The position numbers and the translations under genes were made by a program. From Euryarchaeota archaeon UBA24 (GTDB lineage: Archaea; Halobacteriota; Halobacteria; Halobacteriales; Hikarchaeaceae), in the NCBI GenBank assembly GCA_002503845.1, contig DASO01000010.1:194240-258239 (forward strand): a stretch of 64,000 bases of DNA. Reading direction: 5' to 3'. The notes beneath the pieces were generated by a model, which worked only from the letters and a program-made list of their open reading frames with translations, was not told the origin of the DNA and searched no databases. Below, piece after piece: positions 1-9,447 of this stretch. Each line of letters opens with the position of its first letter. The stretch's first letter is position 1.

Positions 1-1
1 G

Positions 2-1294
2 GGTGAAGTTGTACAGATAGAAGGAAAAGTGGAGCTAAGAAGGGGGAGTATTCAAGTAGAATCCGATGTGATTAGAACTCTCAGTGGAGAAAATGCTGAT
101 GCTATTCTGGAGAAAATATCACTAGTGGTTTATGAAAAGGCCCGACCAGATAAATTTGAATCAATAGAAGAAGGATTGGTAGATTATGCAAATGCAGAAA
201 GGGCAGCTACAGAGATTCGAATGGCAATTTTAGAATCGATTCCGATAATAATCAGACATCCTGCAACGGTTGATGGGCACATTGCAGGGGCAGCTATTGA
301 ACATTCGATCATAAGACAAGTGGAGGAAGAATATGGGCAGATACAAGCGATTCATCGTCATGTCGATAGACGACCATATCAGTCTAATGGCCAAGAGATG
401 AATGCTGCCATTTTAGATACTTCTAGAATGCTAGAATCCCAGTTACGATATAGTGATCCAGTCCCTTTGTATATATTCATATCAGATAGTGAGGATTCGG
501 AGAGATATGAAGGGATGAAACTAATAGGCATCTATGGAGCTAATAGAATTATCATAGGAGGGGGCGGAATAGGAGAAGGGGAGGAAGAAAATTATGCAGA
601 AATAGTGATCAAGTCTATAGAGCAAGGGGGAGAGAAGACTTTGAGTGCATTGAGTGTAGAAGTTGCCGTTGCAGTGGATCCAGGGAGAAGAAATGAACTT
701 ATTCACCTTCCGGCGATAAGTTATTGGAAAAATGCCCCAGACACATATATGGAACTAGCCAAGGAGGCAGGTTATGAATTAGATATGATCGGGAAAATTC
801 ACAGGGCAATTGCGGTGGAAGCATTTTACCAGAGGAACAGTAGCAAGAGGGAAATGATTTCGGACATGCTCTTTGGAGAAAATACAGAATTGATAGAACA
901 ATGTAATAGTTATTTTGTCGAGAGTATGGAAAAAGGAATTCTGACCGCGTCACCGCATTTGGATCGGTTGGTAGTAAATGGGAAAGAAATAGCAACCATA
1001 GATTTAGATAAGTTTACACATAGATATCAGTTTCCGGCTACTAAATTTCTCCTGCTAGGTTTGATTGAAAAAGAACAAGTTTCGGCAGTGGTAGGAAGTG
1101 ATACTACCAGCATATATGTGGAAGCGGGAGGAATTATCGATATAGAGGAGCTAGGAGACGATATTAAATCGATAGCAGCAAAAAATGGTAGTATAGATAT
1201 AGGAGGCATATCAAGTGGAAAAATTTCATTTGTTTCAGGGGATAGAGAAGAAATTCTAGATGCAGTGGTAGAATCAATTGTTAAGCAACTATAG
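2..1294 (+). CDS. RecJ-like DHH-family protein, C-terminal part (cut by window edge)
   Basis: The frame is open back to base 2 without a convincing start, so about 430 C-terminal residues of a longer protein are visible. The first residues (VVQIEGKVELRRG) look like the end of an OB-fold. RHPATVDGHIAGAAIE resembles DHH motif I (usually RHDADG). Where active RecJ/GAN proteins carry VDHH, this one reads IIIGGGGIG, and the C-terminal DHHA1-like end has GGISSGKISF instead of GGGH. It matches my memory of a haloarchaeal RecJ-like family in which the catalytic motifs are degenerate, so a nucleic-acid-binding or structural role is more likely than exonuclease activity. The next gene on the same strand is elp3, 43 nt downstream. 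Confidence 0.75.
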   Translation, partial: GEVVQIEGKVELRRGSIQVESDVIRTLSGENADAILEKISLVVYEKARPDKFESIEEGLVDYANAERAATEIRMAILESIPIIIRHPATVDGHIAGAAIEHSIIRQVEEEYGQIQAIHRHVDRRPYQSNGQEMNAAILDTSRMLESQLRYSDPVPLYIFISDSEDSERYEGMKLIGIYGANRIIIGGGGIGEGEEENYAEIVIKSIEQGGEKTLSALSVEVAVAVDPGRRNELIHLPAISYWKNAPDTYMELAKEAGYELDMIGKIHRAIAVEAFYQRNSSKREMISDMLFGENTELIEQCNSYFVESMEKGILTASPHLDRLVVNGKEIATIDLDKFTHRYQFPATKFLLLGLIEKEQVSAVVGSDTTSIYVEAGGIIDIEELGDDIKSIAAKNGSIDIGGISSGKISFVSGDREEILDAVVESIVKQL

Positions 1295-1337
1295 TAGTGA
1301 AGGCTAAATTGTTGCACGACTACTTAATAGCTATTAC

Positions 1338-3008
1338 ATGAGTACGCAGGTCACTGAAGCAGATGCATTTTCTAAAACTTGTGAAGAAATAATAGAGCGT
1401 ATTTTAGGTGGCCAGCTTAGTGTGGAACAGGTCGAAGAGGTAAAAATGGAGGTCTGTGCAATATATTCATCTCCAAAAGTTCCAAAAAATACTGAAATTT
1501 TAGATTATGCACCTTCAGAAATACGGGGGAAGCTGGAACAGGTTTTGCGCCGGAAACCCGTTCGAACTGCATCGGGAGTAACCCCAATTGCGATTATGAC
1601 ATCCCCGCATATGTGCCCACATGGAAAATGTTTATTCTGTCCAGGAGGACCCGCATCGGAATTTTCGTCTCCACAAAGCTATACAGGATATGAACCTGCA
1701 GCCGCTCGGGGGAAACAAACTGACTATGATCCATATGGCCAAGTGACTCTTCGACTAGAACAATTTAGAGAAATTGGACATCCAGTGGACAAGGCGGAAT
1801 TAATTCTTATGGGAGGTACCATGACAGCTAGATCAGCAGATTATCAAGAATGGTTTGTTCGTCGGGCGCTCGAAGCCATGAATGATTACGATTTATCAAT
1901 AGCACCATCATTGGGAGAGGGTAGAATATTTGTGCAGGAAAATCCGCAATTCAAGTATCTTGAAGACGTGATTTCAGTGAACGAAACTGCAGATATTAGA
2001 TGCATTGCGATGACATTTGAGACCAAACCAGATTGGTGCAATCACGAACAAATTGATCGTATGCTCCGTCTAGGAGGAACTAAAGTTGAATTGGGAGTTC
2101 AAACCACCTTCGAGCATATTAATCATGCGATGCACAGGGGGCATGGTACTATTGAAAGTGTAGAATCAAATCAGAGATTAAGAGATTCTGGTTTTAAAGT
2201 TGGATTTCATATGATGCCAGGACAACCGGGGATGTCTTATGACATGGGTATAGAAGATTTTCGTCGGTTGTTTGCAGATCCCATATGGAAACCAGATTAT
2301 TTGAAGATATATCCTACTTTGGTGGTCAAAGGTACGCGAACATATGACATGTGGAAAAGAAAAGAATATGATCCATTGGACAATGAACAAGCTGCAAAGC
2401 TAGTTGCAGAAGTAAAATCAATGATTCCTAGATATGTTAGACTACAAAGAGTTCAACGAGATATTCCAGCTAATTTTATTGAAGCAGGGGTATGGAAATC
2501 TAACCTTCGTCAATTGGCGATAGAACATCTGAAAACGATGGGGAAATCTTGTAAGTGTATCCGATGTAGGGAAGCCGGATTGAATTCAAAGGTGCCTCAA
2601 AATCTTGAGATGGAAGTATTAGAATATGAAGCTGCAGGAGGGATTGAGAATTTTATTAGTATAGAAGATTTTGACCAAGATATTCTAGTTGGTTTTTGCC
2701 GTTTGAGGTTTTCAGAAACGCCTGCACGAGTGGAATTAAAAGATGCAAGCATTTTACGGGAGCTCAAGGTGTACGGAAATGAGATGGGACTTATAGAACG
2801 AGGGGAAGAAATAGGCCCGGGAGAATGGCAAGATGGATTCCAACATAAAGGACATGGGAGAGCACTGATGGAAAGGGCTGAAGAGATGACAGCGGATGCA
2901 GGTTATAAAAAAATTGCAGTTCTGGCAGGTATTGGGGCGAGGGAATACTACAAACAAAAATTGGGGTATTATCAAGATGGACCATACGTCTCTAAATGGT
3001 TATGTTAA
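1338..3008 (+). CDS. elp3: Elp3, tRNA U34 carboxymethyl-modification enzyme (radical SAM + GNAT)
   Basis: Archaeal Elp3 installs the carboxymethyl group on wobble uridine 34 of tRNAs and works without the other Elongator subunits. The radical-SAM cluster motif is C93-x4-C98-x2-C101 (MCPHGKCLFCPGG), followed by the Elp3 core (GGTMTARS, ELGVQTTFEHI, KIYPTLVVKGT). A second cysteine pair, CKCIRC, lies near residue 410. The C-terminal GNAT acetyl-CoA domain ends with KGHGRALMERAEEM and YYKQKLGYYQDGPYVSKWL. The 556-residue length is normal for the family. It is followed 72 nt later by rqcH on the same strand, so it probably belongs to a translation-related cluster. Confidence 0.96.
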   Translation: MSTQVTEADAFSKTCEEIIERILGGQLSVEQVEEVKMEVCAIYSSPKVPKNTEILDYAPSEIRGKLEQVLRRKPVRTASGVTPIAIMTSPHMCPHGKCLFCPGGPASEFSSPQSYTGYEPAAARGKQTDYDPYGQVTLRLEQFREIGHPVDKAELILMGGTMTARSADYQEWFVRRALEAMNDYDLSIAPSLGEGRIFVQENPQFKYLEDVISVNETADIRCIAMTFETKPDWCNHEQIDRMLRLGGTKVELGVQTTFEHINHAMHRGHGTIESVESNQRLRDSGFKVGFHMMPGQPGMSYDMGIEDFRRLFADPIWKPDYLKIYPTLVVKGTRTYDMWKRKEYDPLDNEQAAKLVAEVKSMIPRYVRLQRVQRDIPANFIEAGVWKSNLRQLAIEHLKTMGKSCKCIRCREAGLNSKVPQNLEMEVLEYEAAGGIENFISIEDFDQDILVGFCRLRFSETPARVELKDASILRELKVYGNEMGLIERGEEIGPGEWQDGFQHKGHGRALMERAEEMTADAGYKKIAVLAGIGAREYYKQKLGYYQDGPYVSKWLC

Positions 3009-3080
3009 AAAAATATTAGAAGTTACATGGAACTTTGAGTACAACGATAGGGATTTCTTTGTTAATCTCCGAAAGAGGTT

Positions 3081-5141
3081 ATGGATCCAAAACAGGAGAT
3101 ATCGGGTGTTGATATTCGATCTCTTGTACAGGAATTTGAAGCATATAAAGGATCTATTTTCGATAAATCGTACTGCTATGGAAAAGAATTAGTACGGTTT
3201 AGAATGCGAAGGCCAGGGGTGGGGAGAGATGAGCTATTAGTAGGTATTGGAGATATGAAAAACATCCATTTTGCCGAAGTGGAAAACGTTCCGAATGCAC
3301 CTGATAAAGTTGCAGATTTTGCTATGAAATTGAGGAGTAAATTGCGGGGAAAGCGTTTGAAGAGTATTGAGCAGCATGGGTTTGATCGAGTCTTAAAAAT
3401 TATTTTTAAAGGGGGGGAAAGTGAGACACTAATTGTTGCAGAATTATTTGGAGATGGGAATTTATCAATTGTGGGTGCGGACGGTAAAGTGCACGCGTGT
3501 CTAAGAACGGTGAGGCTTCATTCCCGAACAGTTGCTTCGGGGAGGGATTTTGAATTCCCCCCTTATAGAACTGATCCATTCTCACTAGATTATGACTCAT
3601 TTGTGGGATTAATGAATGATTCTGGGTCGGATGTCGTTAGAAGCCTCGCAACTCAGATAAATTTTGGGGGCACATATGCAGAAGAGCTTTGTCTTCGTTC
3701 GTCGGTCGATAAACAATGTGTGATTTCATCGATGACTCAGCCAGAGTATGAGAGAATCTACGAAGAAATAATTAAATTGGATGAAAAAATAAGAAAGGGA
3801 AAAATGCAGCCAAGAATATATTATGAAGATGGATCAGAAATAGATGTTACTCCATTTTCGCTAGCATTGTATGAACATTTAGATTTCGATGAATTTGACA
3901 CATTTAATTCTGCAGTGGGAAATTATTTTTCAAATGGGAAATTGGAGATTTCAGATGGAAGTCAAGAGATCGAAGAAGAAATGTTAAATAAATATGAACG
4001 GATTTTAGCATCCCAAAAAAATGCTCTAAAGCAATTTTCACAAGATGCTCGATTGATTAGAGAAGGTGTAGAACGTCTATATTCAAATTATAGTATTGTG
4101 GAAGAAGTAATTGAAGAAATCCGTTTGTGTTTGGAGAGGGGAGAGCAATTTGAGCAGATTGATGAGAGACTGGAAGAATCAAAGAAATCTGAAATTGTGA
4201 AATTGATGAAGATAAATCAGGTAGAAAAAATAATCGAAGTTCAAATTGAAGGAATTCAAATTGTTCTTGACCCATGGAAAAGTATTGAACAGAACGCCAA
4301 TTTGAACTACAATCTAGCGAAAAAAGTTGAGGGGAAATATGCAGGGGCAAGAAATGCTATTTCGGAGATTAACCAGGAACTCGAGAAAGCAAAAAATAAT
4401 AAAATTAAGAGTGGGTCGAATGGAATTAATGGCGAAGAAATGAAAATGCAAGATAATTGGCTATCTCGGGCATCCATACCAATAAAAAAGTCTAAATATT
4501 GGTTTGATCGGTTTCGCTGGTTTAGGAGTTCAGGTGGTTTTTTGATCATAAGTGGGAGGAATGCAGATCAAAATGAGGAGCTAGTAAAAAAGTACATATC
4601 TAAAGGGGATAAAATATTCCACACACAAAATCCGGGTGCCCCTATTACTATTTTGAAGGCTTCGGAGCCAGGGGAATCTCCAAAAGAAATAGAAATACCA
4701 GAAAAGGATCTTCTTGAAGCTGCGAGATTTGCTTTATCATGTTCATCTGTGTGGAAAGAAGGTAAGCGAACGGATGATGTATATATGATCACTAAAGATC
4801 AGATTAGCAAAACTCCGGAAAGTGGAGAATATTTGACTAAGGGATCTTTTGTTATTCGAGGGAAACGAACTTATTTTAGAAACATGGAAATTGGTTTTGC
4901 AGTAGGGATCATATGCATCCCAGAAACTAGGGTGATAGGGGGTCCACCTTCTGTCGTAGTTCCAAAGTCAGTTATATCAGTTGAAATCGAGCCGGGTCAA
5001 TTTTCACGGGAAGATATTGCTAAAAAGATTTATCGTCATTTCTGTGAAAGTTTTCACGATGGGACGTTTGTTAGAAAAATCACAGGTCCAGATGAGATCT
5101 CCCAACTGATACCGGCAGGAAATAGCGCGATGGTGGAGTGA
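3081..5141 (+). CDS. rqcH: RqcH/NEMF, ribosome quality control protein
   Basis: RqcH (Rqc2/NEMF family, older name FbpA) binds stalled 50S-peptidyl-tRNA and recruits alanyl-tRNA for C-terminal tailing. The N-terminal NFACT-N domain (residues 1 to about 190) starts SGVDIRSLVQEFEAYKGS. A long charged coiled coil follows (roughly 300-460), then the NFACT-R/DUF814 domain with WFDRFRWFRSSGGFLIISGR near 475. The length (686) is typical. The start ATG is preceded by GAGG (Shine-Dalgarno-like). Elp3 lies upstream and Pelota 3 kb downstream, so ribosome-rescue functions are gathered here. Confidence 0.95.
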   Translation: MDPKQEISGVDIRSLVQEFEAYKGSIFDKSYCYGKELVRFRMRRPGVGRDELLVGIGDMKNIHFAEVENVPNAPDKVADFAMKLRSKLRGKRLKSIEQHGFDRVLKIIFKGGESETLIVAELFGDGNLSIVGADGKVHACLRTVRLHSRTVASGRDFEFPPYRTDPFSLDYDSFVGLMNDSGSDVVRSLATQINFGGTYAEELCLRSSVDKQCVISSMTQPEYERIYEEIIKLDEKIRKGKMQPRIYYEDGSEIDVTPFSLALYEHLDFDEFDTFNSAVGNYFSNGKLEISDGSQEIEEEMLNKYERILASQKNALKQFSQDARLIREGVERLYSNYSIVEEVIEEIRLCLERGEQFEQIDERLEESKKSEIVKLMKINQVEKIIEVQIEGIQIVLDPWKSIEQNANLNYNLAKKVEGKYAGARNAISEINQELEKAKNNKIKSGSNGINGEEMKMQDNWLSRASIPIKKSKYWFDRFRWFRSSGGFLIISGRNADQNEELVKKYISKGDKIFHTQNPGAPITILKASEPGESPKEIEIPEKDLLEAARFALSCSSVWKEGKRTDDVYMITKDQISKTPESGEYLTKGSFVIRGKRTYFRNMEIGFAVGIICIPETRVIGGPPSVVVPKSVISVEIEPGQFSREDIAKKIYRHFCESFHDGTFVRKITGPDEISQLIPAGNSAMVE

Positions 5142-5195
5142 AAAAATACTACATCGGCACGTCTATACTGAAAGACTGTCTCTGGAGGGTATCGA

Positions 5196-6101
5196 ATGGT
5201 ATTGCTCTCTATTGAATTTTATATTCTTGCGATTTTATGTGCTTTTTTTAGGGGGATTGATCCAATATTTGCCAAACGTGGTCTAGAGAGCGGGGGGAAT
5301 TGGATTCAGAATACATTTCAAACTCTTGTGGTTAGGACAGGGCTTGCGTGGGGCGTGTTAATAGTTATTTCAAATGGGAAAAATATGCTCGAAGGTATTT
5401 CGATTCCCATAATATTGCTTTTTGTTTGTGCAGGGGTGGTTGCAGCAGCGATGGGTCAACTGAGTTATTATAGAGGAATAGATCGAATGGGGGCTAGTGT
5501 TTGTGCAACCATTACTAATTCTCGTCCTCTTTTTGCGGTGTTATTAGCAGTTGTATGGCTTGGAGAAAATATGACAGTGTCAGGGATGATTGGTGTGATT
5601 TCAATAGTGATGGGTGTCGTATTCATAACAAGATCCAAGAGTGGGAACATTTCGGGTTGGAAAAGAAGTGACATAGTGTTTCCTCTTTTTGCAGCGGTGG
5701 CGTTTGCTGCAGGGAATGTGATAAGAAAATTTGGATTTATGGAAGATGCTGCAATTACCGCTATTCAGGCCCTCGCTATTAATGATCTTGCGGCATTAGT
5801 TGTGGTAGGAATATATGGAGTGGTGATAGGGAAGGGTCGAGAACTGGCCGCAGGAAATAGAGAAAGTTATCGGAATTTTGGATTAAGTGGAGTATGCGTT
5901 TTCCTGGCAATGTTGACTCTTTACGAGGCATTGATTAGAGGTCCGGTTTCTGTTGCAGATCCGATACTAGGAACTGGGCCTTTATTCACAGTAATAATTG
6001 CTGCAAGTGTATTGAAGAAGGTTGAAAGAATAACAAAGGGATTTGTCGTAGGGACTTTGTTAATAATAGCAGGTGTGGTTTTGCTTTCTTCAATGCCATG
6101 A
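5196..6101 (+). CDS. EamA/DMT-family membrane transporter
   Basis: This is an integral membrane protein of the drug/metabolite transporter superfamily with two EamA repeats, about ten hydrophobic segments in 301 residues. Repeat one covers roughly residues 5-145 and includes GQLSYYRGIDRMGASVCATITNSRPLFAVLLA. Repeat two covers about 155-300 and ends in the GPLFTVIIAASVLKKVERIT pattern. The start is supported by GGAGGGT seven nt upstream. It lies 54 nt after rqcH and may be read through from it. The substrate cannot be told from sequence; relatives export amino acids, nucleosides or metabolites. Confidence 0.88.
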   Translation: MVLLSIEFYILAILCAFFRGIDPIFAKRGLESGGNWIQNTFQTLVVRTGLAWGVLIVISNGKNMLEGISIPIILLFVCAGVVAAAMGQLSYYRGIDRMGASVCATITNSRPLFAVLLAVVWLGENMTVSGMIGVISIVMGVVFITRSKSGNISGWKRSDIVFPLFAAVAFAAGNVIRKFGFMEDAAITAIQALAINDLAALVVVGIYGVVIGKGRELAAGNRESYRNFGLSGVCVFLAMLTLYEALIRGPVSVADPILGTGPLFTVIIAASVLKKVERITKGFVVGTLLIIAGVVLLSSMP

Positions 6102-6116
6102 TTTTGAGGGATTAAT

Positions 6117-7040
6117 CTATTTTCCTAAGAACTGGGCCACAATATCCACACCGACATTCTTACCATATTCTATGAGTAATTTTTGAGTCATATTTCCAGG
6201 GATGACAGTCCCTATGGAAATTCCATCGATGGAAGAAATGGGGGTAATTATTCTAGAGGTGGAAGTGAAAAAGGCTTCTTCTGCAGAGTGGACTTCTTCT
6301 AATGTTAAATTTTTTTCCTCTACTTTTAGTCCCATCTGTTTGGCCAAATTAATGATTTTTTTTCGGGTGATTCCAGGTAAGATATTTTGTAGAGGTGGTG
6401 TTTGGATGGTGTTGTCTTTGACTATAAAAAAATTTGCATAGATACTTTCTGAAATATTTTCATCATAGTCTAGCAACAAAGGCGATGCATCTGGCTCGAT
6501 AGATTTGACTTCTTTATCTGCCATGACGAAATGCATTCTAGATCTATGTTTGATCGTTGAAGAAATAGATTCAGAGGGGATTTGTTTGATAATGGAAGTT
6601 CTTACTTTTTGACCTTCGATAAAGAACTTGGCGTGTTCTGTGAAATTGATTGTAGAGCAATGGATGAGCAAACGGGAGGGGGGATAATCACCAGCTTTAG
6701 ATGGATTGAAACTCCAATTTCCGATAATATAAATGATAATTAAGAATTCATCTTCAGGAGATACCAAGGGGGTGTTTTTTTCCACCAAATGTGACAAGAT
6801 AGTTTGGATATCGGTAGAAGGGATATCAAATTCTATATTCGCCTCAGAACATGAATTCAAGAGACGAGATATGTGATCAGAGGTCCCATGTAGTTTTTTC
6901 CCAAAGGTTCGGATTGTGTCACTAACGCTATAGCCCCACATTTGTGCAGTATCGGATACACCGAAAATGGGCTGGGACTCGGGGAGATAATCTCCATCAA
7001 AATACATGAGGAGATCGTTTGTTTCTCTATTTTGATTCAT
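6117..7040 (-). CDS. Class IV PLP-dependent aminotransferase (IlvE/PabC-like)
   Basis: The 307-residue protein belongs to fold-type IV PLP enzymes, which include branched-chain aminotransferase (IlvE), D-amino-acid transaminase and aminodeoxychorismate lyase (PabC). Visible family features are FGVSDTAQMWGYSVSDTIRTF near the N-terminus, the SSTIKHRSRMHFVMADKE segment containing the probable PLP lysine (IKHRSR), the PGITRKKIINLAKQ phosphate-binding region and FFTSTSRIITPISSIDG near the end. I chose the ATG giving MNQNRETN; a longer in-frame start 75 nt upstream would add residues that lack family similarity. Its exact substrate is unresolved. It is convergent with the EamA gene and divergent from the alcohol dehydrogenase. 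Confidence 0.85.
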   Translation of the reverse strand: MNQNRETNDLLMYFDGDYLPESQPIFGVSDTAQMWGYSVSDTIRTFGKKLHGTSDHISRLLNSCSEANIEFDIPSTDIQTILSHLVEKNTPLVSPEDEFLIIIYIIGNWSFNPSKAGDYPPSRLLIHCSTINFTEHAKFFIEGQKVRTSIIKQIPSESISSTIKHRSRMHFVMADKEVKSIEPDASPLLLDYDENISESIYANFFIVKDNTIQTPPLQNILPGITRKKIINLAKQMGLKVEEKNLTLEEVHSAEEAFFTSTSRIITPISSIDGISIGTVIPGNMTQKLLIEYGKNVGVDIVAQFLGK

Positions 7041-7148
7041 TCTACGTTTGTGTCTGACAACGGGGGGGCAAAATATTTTCGAGTGGGAAGGCCCAAAGGG
7101 GGGGAAAATTCTCAAAAGATATATTGTTTAGCGAAGGCTCAAGACCGT

Positions 7149-8270
7149 ATGGAATCAAAAGCGGCAGTATTACATGAGTCTACTAAAAATCATGATTTTT
7201 TAGGAGATTTGCCTGCAAAAATAGAGATGGTGGAGGTTTCGGAACCAACAGGAGAAGAAGTCCTCGTTAAAATTGAAGCTGCGAGTTTATGCCATACAGA
7301 TATTTCTTGTGTTGTGGGAGAAACTGGAGAACCGAAACCGGTAGTGTTGGGCCATGAAGGTGCAGGAATTGTTGCTGCAATTGGTGATGAAGTAACAACA
7401 TTGGAAGTGGGAGACCATGTGGTTCTTGGGAGAATAGCATGCGGGAAATGTATACGGTGTAGAATGGGGAAATCTAATTTATGTTTAAGTAGAAGACAAT
7501 CAAAGGGAACACTGAGAACGGGGGATACTAGTTTTACGGGGAGTAATGGGGATTCATATTATCATTATCATGGGGTTTCGTCGTTTACTGAGTATACCAA
7601 TGTGACACAAGAGGTTGCGATAAAAGTCAATAAGGAAATTCCACTTGAACAAGCAACGTTGCTAGGTTGTGGTATTTTTACAGGAGTGGGGGCTGTAGCA
7701 AATGCGGCAGATATAGAGCCAGGATCTTCTGTCGTGATATTTGGAGCAGGAGGAGTAGGACTTAGTGGGGTTCAAGGTGCAGTTTTAAGGGGTGCGACTG
7801 AAATAATTGTAGTAGATGTAGTTCCTAGTAAGTTTGATATTGCTTTGAAAATGGGTGCGACTAATACAATTAATTCTATGGAAGAAGATCCAGTGGATCG
7901 AATAAGAGAAATAACAGGAGGGGGGGCAAATTATACTTTTGATATGGTTGGGCATCCAAGGGTATTCGAACAAGCTGTTGAATCATTGGCAGTATCGGGG
8001 ACGGCAGTATTGGTGGGGACTCCATCTACTCCAGTTAATGAAGTATCTATAAACCTCAGGGAAATGGTAAAGAATGAAAAACGAATTATAGGGGCGTTTA
8101 ATGGATCATACAATCTACCCATCGCGATTCCAATGTTGGCTGATCTTGTTGTTGAAGGAAAATTATCACTTAAAGAGTTGATCACCAGTTCGCTGCCTCT
8201 AGACAAGATAAACGAAGCGATGTACCAGCTAGAGAATGGAGCAGAGATAAGACAAGTGATAGTTCCATGA
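7149..8270 (+). CDS. Zinc-dependent alcohol dehydrogenase (MDR family)
   Basis: This 373-residue medium-chain dehydrogenase oxidises an alcohol or reduces an aldehyde using NAD(P). The catalytic-zinc ligands are visible: the CHTD motif near residue 42, GHEGAG near 67 and a later cysteine in LGCGIFTG. The structural zinc site is CGKCIRCRMGKSNLC (C-x2-C-x2-C-x7-C). The nucleotide-binding loop is GAGGVGLSG, with an acidic residue (VVDV) at the end of the next strand favouring NAD. I take the ATG giving MESKAAVLHES; the upstream in-frame extension covers the divergent promoter region and has no similarity. It resembles class III/aryl alcohol dehydrogenases, but the substrate is unknown. Confidence 0.9.
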   Translation: MESKAAVLHESTKNHDFLGDLPAKIEMVEVSEPTGEEVLVKIEAASLCHTDISCVVGETGEPKPVVLGHEGAGIVAAIGDEVTTLEVGDHVVLGRIACGKCIRCRMGKSNLCLSRRQSKGTLRTGDTSFTGSNGDSYYHYHGVSSFTEYTNVTQEVAIKVNKEIPLEQATLLGCGIFTGVGAVANAADIEPGSSVVIFGAGGVGLSGVQGAVLRGATEIIVVDVVPSKFDIALKMGATNTINSMEEDPVDRIREITGGGANYTFDMVGHPRVFEQAVESLAVSGTAVLVGTPSTPVNEVSINLREMVKNEKRIIGAFNGSYNLPIAIPMLADLVVEGKLSLKELITSSLPLDKINEAMYQLENGAEIRQVIVP

Positions 8271-8313
8271 AAGAGAGTGGATAATTTATGCATCTGGCCA
8301 TCGTAGCCGCCAT

Positions 8314-9378
8314 ATGAGGATCCAAACTCGAGAGGATATAGGAGGTGATTCAGAAAAAATTGTGATCGTTCCAGAAAGTTTGGATGATCTCTGGCATCTA
8401 CAGTTTATCTTAGAGCCAGGAGATACCGTAATAGGAGAAACGACGCGTAGAGTTCGGAGAAAAGAAGAGATTTCTAGAGAGACAAGTGGTCAGAGAGAAT
8501 ATATGAGAGTGGTCATTGAAATTGAGACATCGGAATTCCATAAATTTTCTAATCGGTTGAGAGTAGCAGGGATGCTTACAGAGTGCCCTTATGAAGAACA
8601 AATTGGAACACATCATACATTAAACGTAGAAATATTCGATACAATATCTATCCAGAAAAAATGGAAGTCCGATCAGATTCAGAGAATTGAAGAAGCGGTT
8701 GCTGCACGAGACTCTCCGGATATTTTAGTTGCCACAATTGAAGAGGGAGCTGCATTTGTGCAGACAATAAATCAATATGGGATTAGCGATCGGGCGAATT
8801 TATCAGGGTCTACGGGGAAGGGGGAGGGGGCGGACAGAACGGATATATTTGAAGAACTTCTAGCAGTATTGACCCACATAGAAGTGGATGTCATAGTACT
8901 TGCAGGGCCAGGATTTACCAAAGAAAATGCTCTAGATTATATTAAGTCGAGAGATGGTGAACTAGCTCAAAAAATCATATTGACTGAAACGAGTTCTGTT
9001 GGGGAGAGGGGAGTTCAAGAGGTTCTGTCAGGAGGGACTGCCAAAGATATTATTGTTAAAACCCGAATTGGGAAGGAAACCCAAATTGTGGAGGAAATAA
9101 AAAAGAGAATAAAAATTTCGGGTTTGGTTGCTTATGGACCAGAAGAAGTTCGGATTGCCTCAGAGTATGGAGCTATAGAAAATTTAGTAATTGTTGACGG
9201 GGAATTACAAGAAGAACGAGGAGGAAGAAATCTGTGGAAAGTGGATGTAGATGAGATAATAGAAATGGTAGAGAAAAAAGGGGGAGAAATTACGATATTA
9301 TCAAAAGAATATGGACCAGGAGGGGAGCTGAAAGGCCTGGGTGGAATTGCAGCACTTCTAAGGTTTCGTGTTAATTAA
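8314..9378 (+). CDS. pelA: Pelota, ribosome rescue factor
   Basis: Archaeal Pelota (aPelota/Dom34) enters the empty A site of stalled ribosomes with aEF1A or ABCE1 to dissociate them. The 354-residue protein has the N-terminal Sm-like domain (residues 1-130, including DDLWHLQFILEPGDTVIGET), a central eRF1-2-like domain (about 135-260) without the GGQ motif, as expected for Pelota, and an eRF1-3-like C-terminal domain. GPGFTKENALDYI and SGLVAYGPEEV are recognisable family segments. A TATA-like stretch (ATAATTTAT) lies roughly 30 nt upstream, so this may be a leaderless transcript. Confidence 0.95.
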   Translation: MRIQTREDIGGDSEKIVIVPESLDDLWHLQFILEPGDTVIGETTRRVRRKEEISRETSGQREYMRVVIEIETSEFHKFSNRLRVAGMLTECPYEEQIGTHHTLNVEIFDTISIQKKWKSDQIQRIEEAVAARDSPDILVATIEEGAAFVQTINQYGISDRANLSGSTGKGEGADRTDIFEELLAVLTHIEVDVIVLAGPGFTKENALDYIKSRDGELAQKIILTETSSVGERGVQEVLSGGTAKDIIVKTRIGKETQIVEEIKKRIKISGLVAYGPEEVRIASEYGAIENLVIVDGELQEERGGRNLWKVDVDEIIEMVEKKGGEITILSKEYGPGGELKGLGGIAALLRFRVN

Positions 9379-9447
9379 TAAGTAAATATATTTTTTGTAA
9401 AAGATACAAACGATAGTTTGATACACAGTGAATTCTTTGTTATTTTT

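Noticed and set aside
2896..3192. 98-residue plus-strand frame across the elp3 end and rqcH start
   Set aside because: It overlaps two well-supported genes in another frame and has no recognisable motif.
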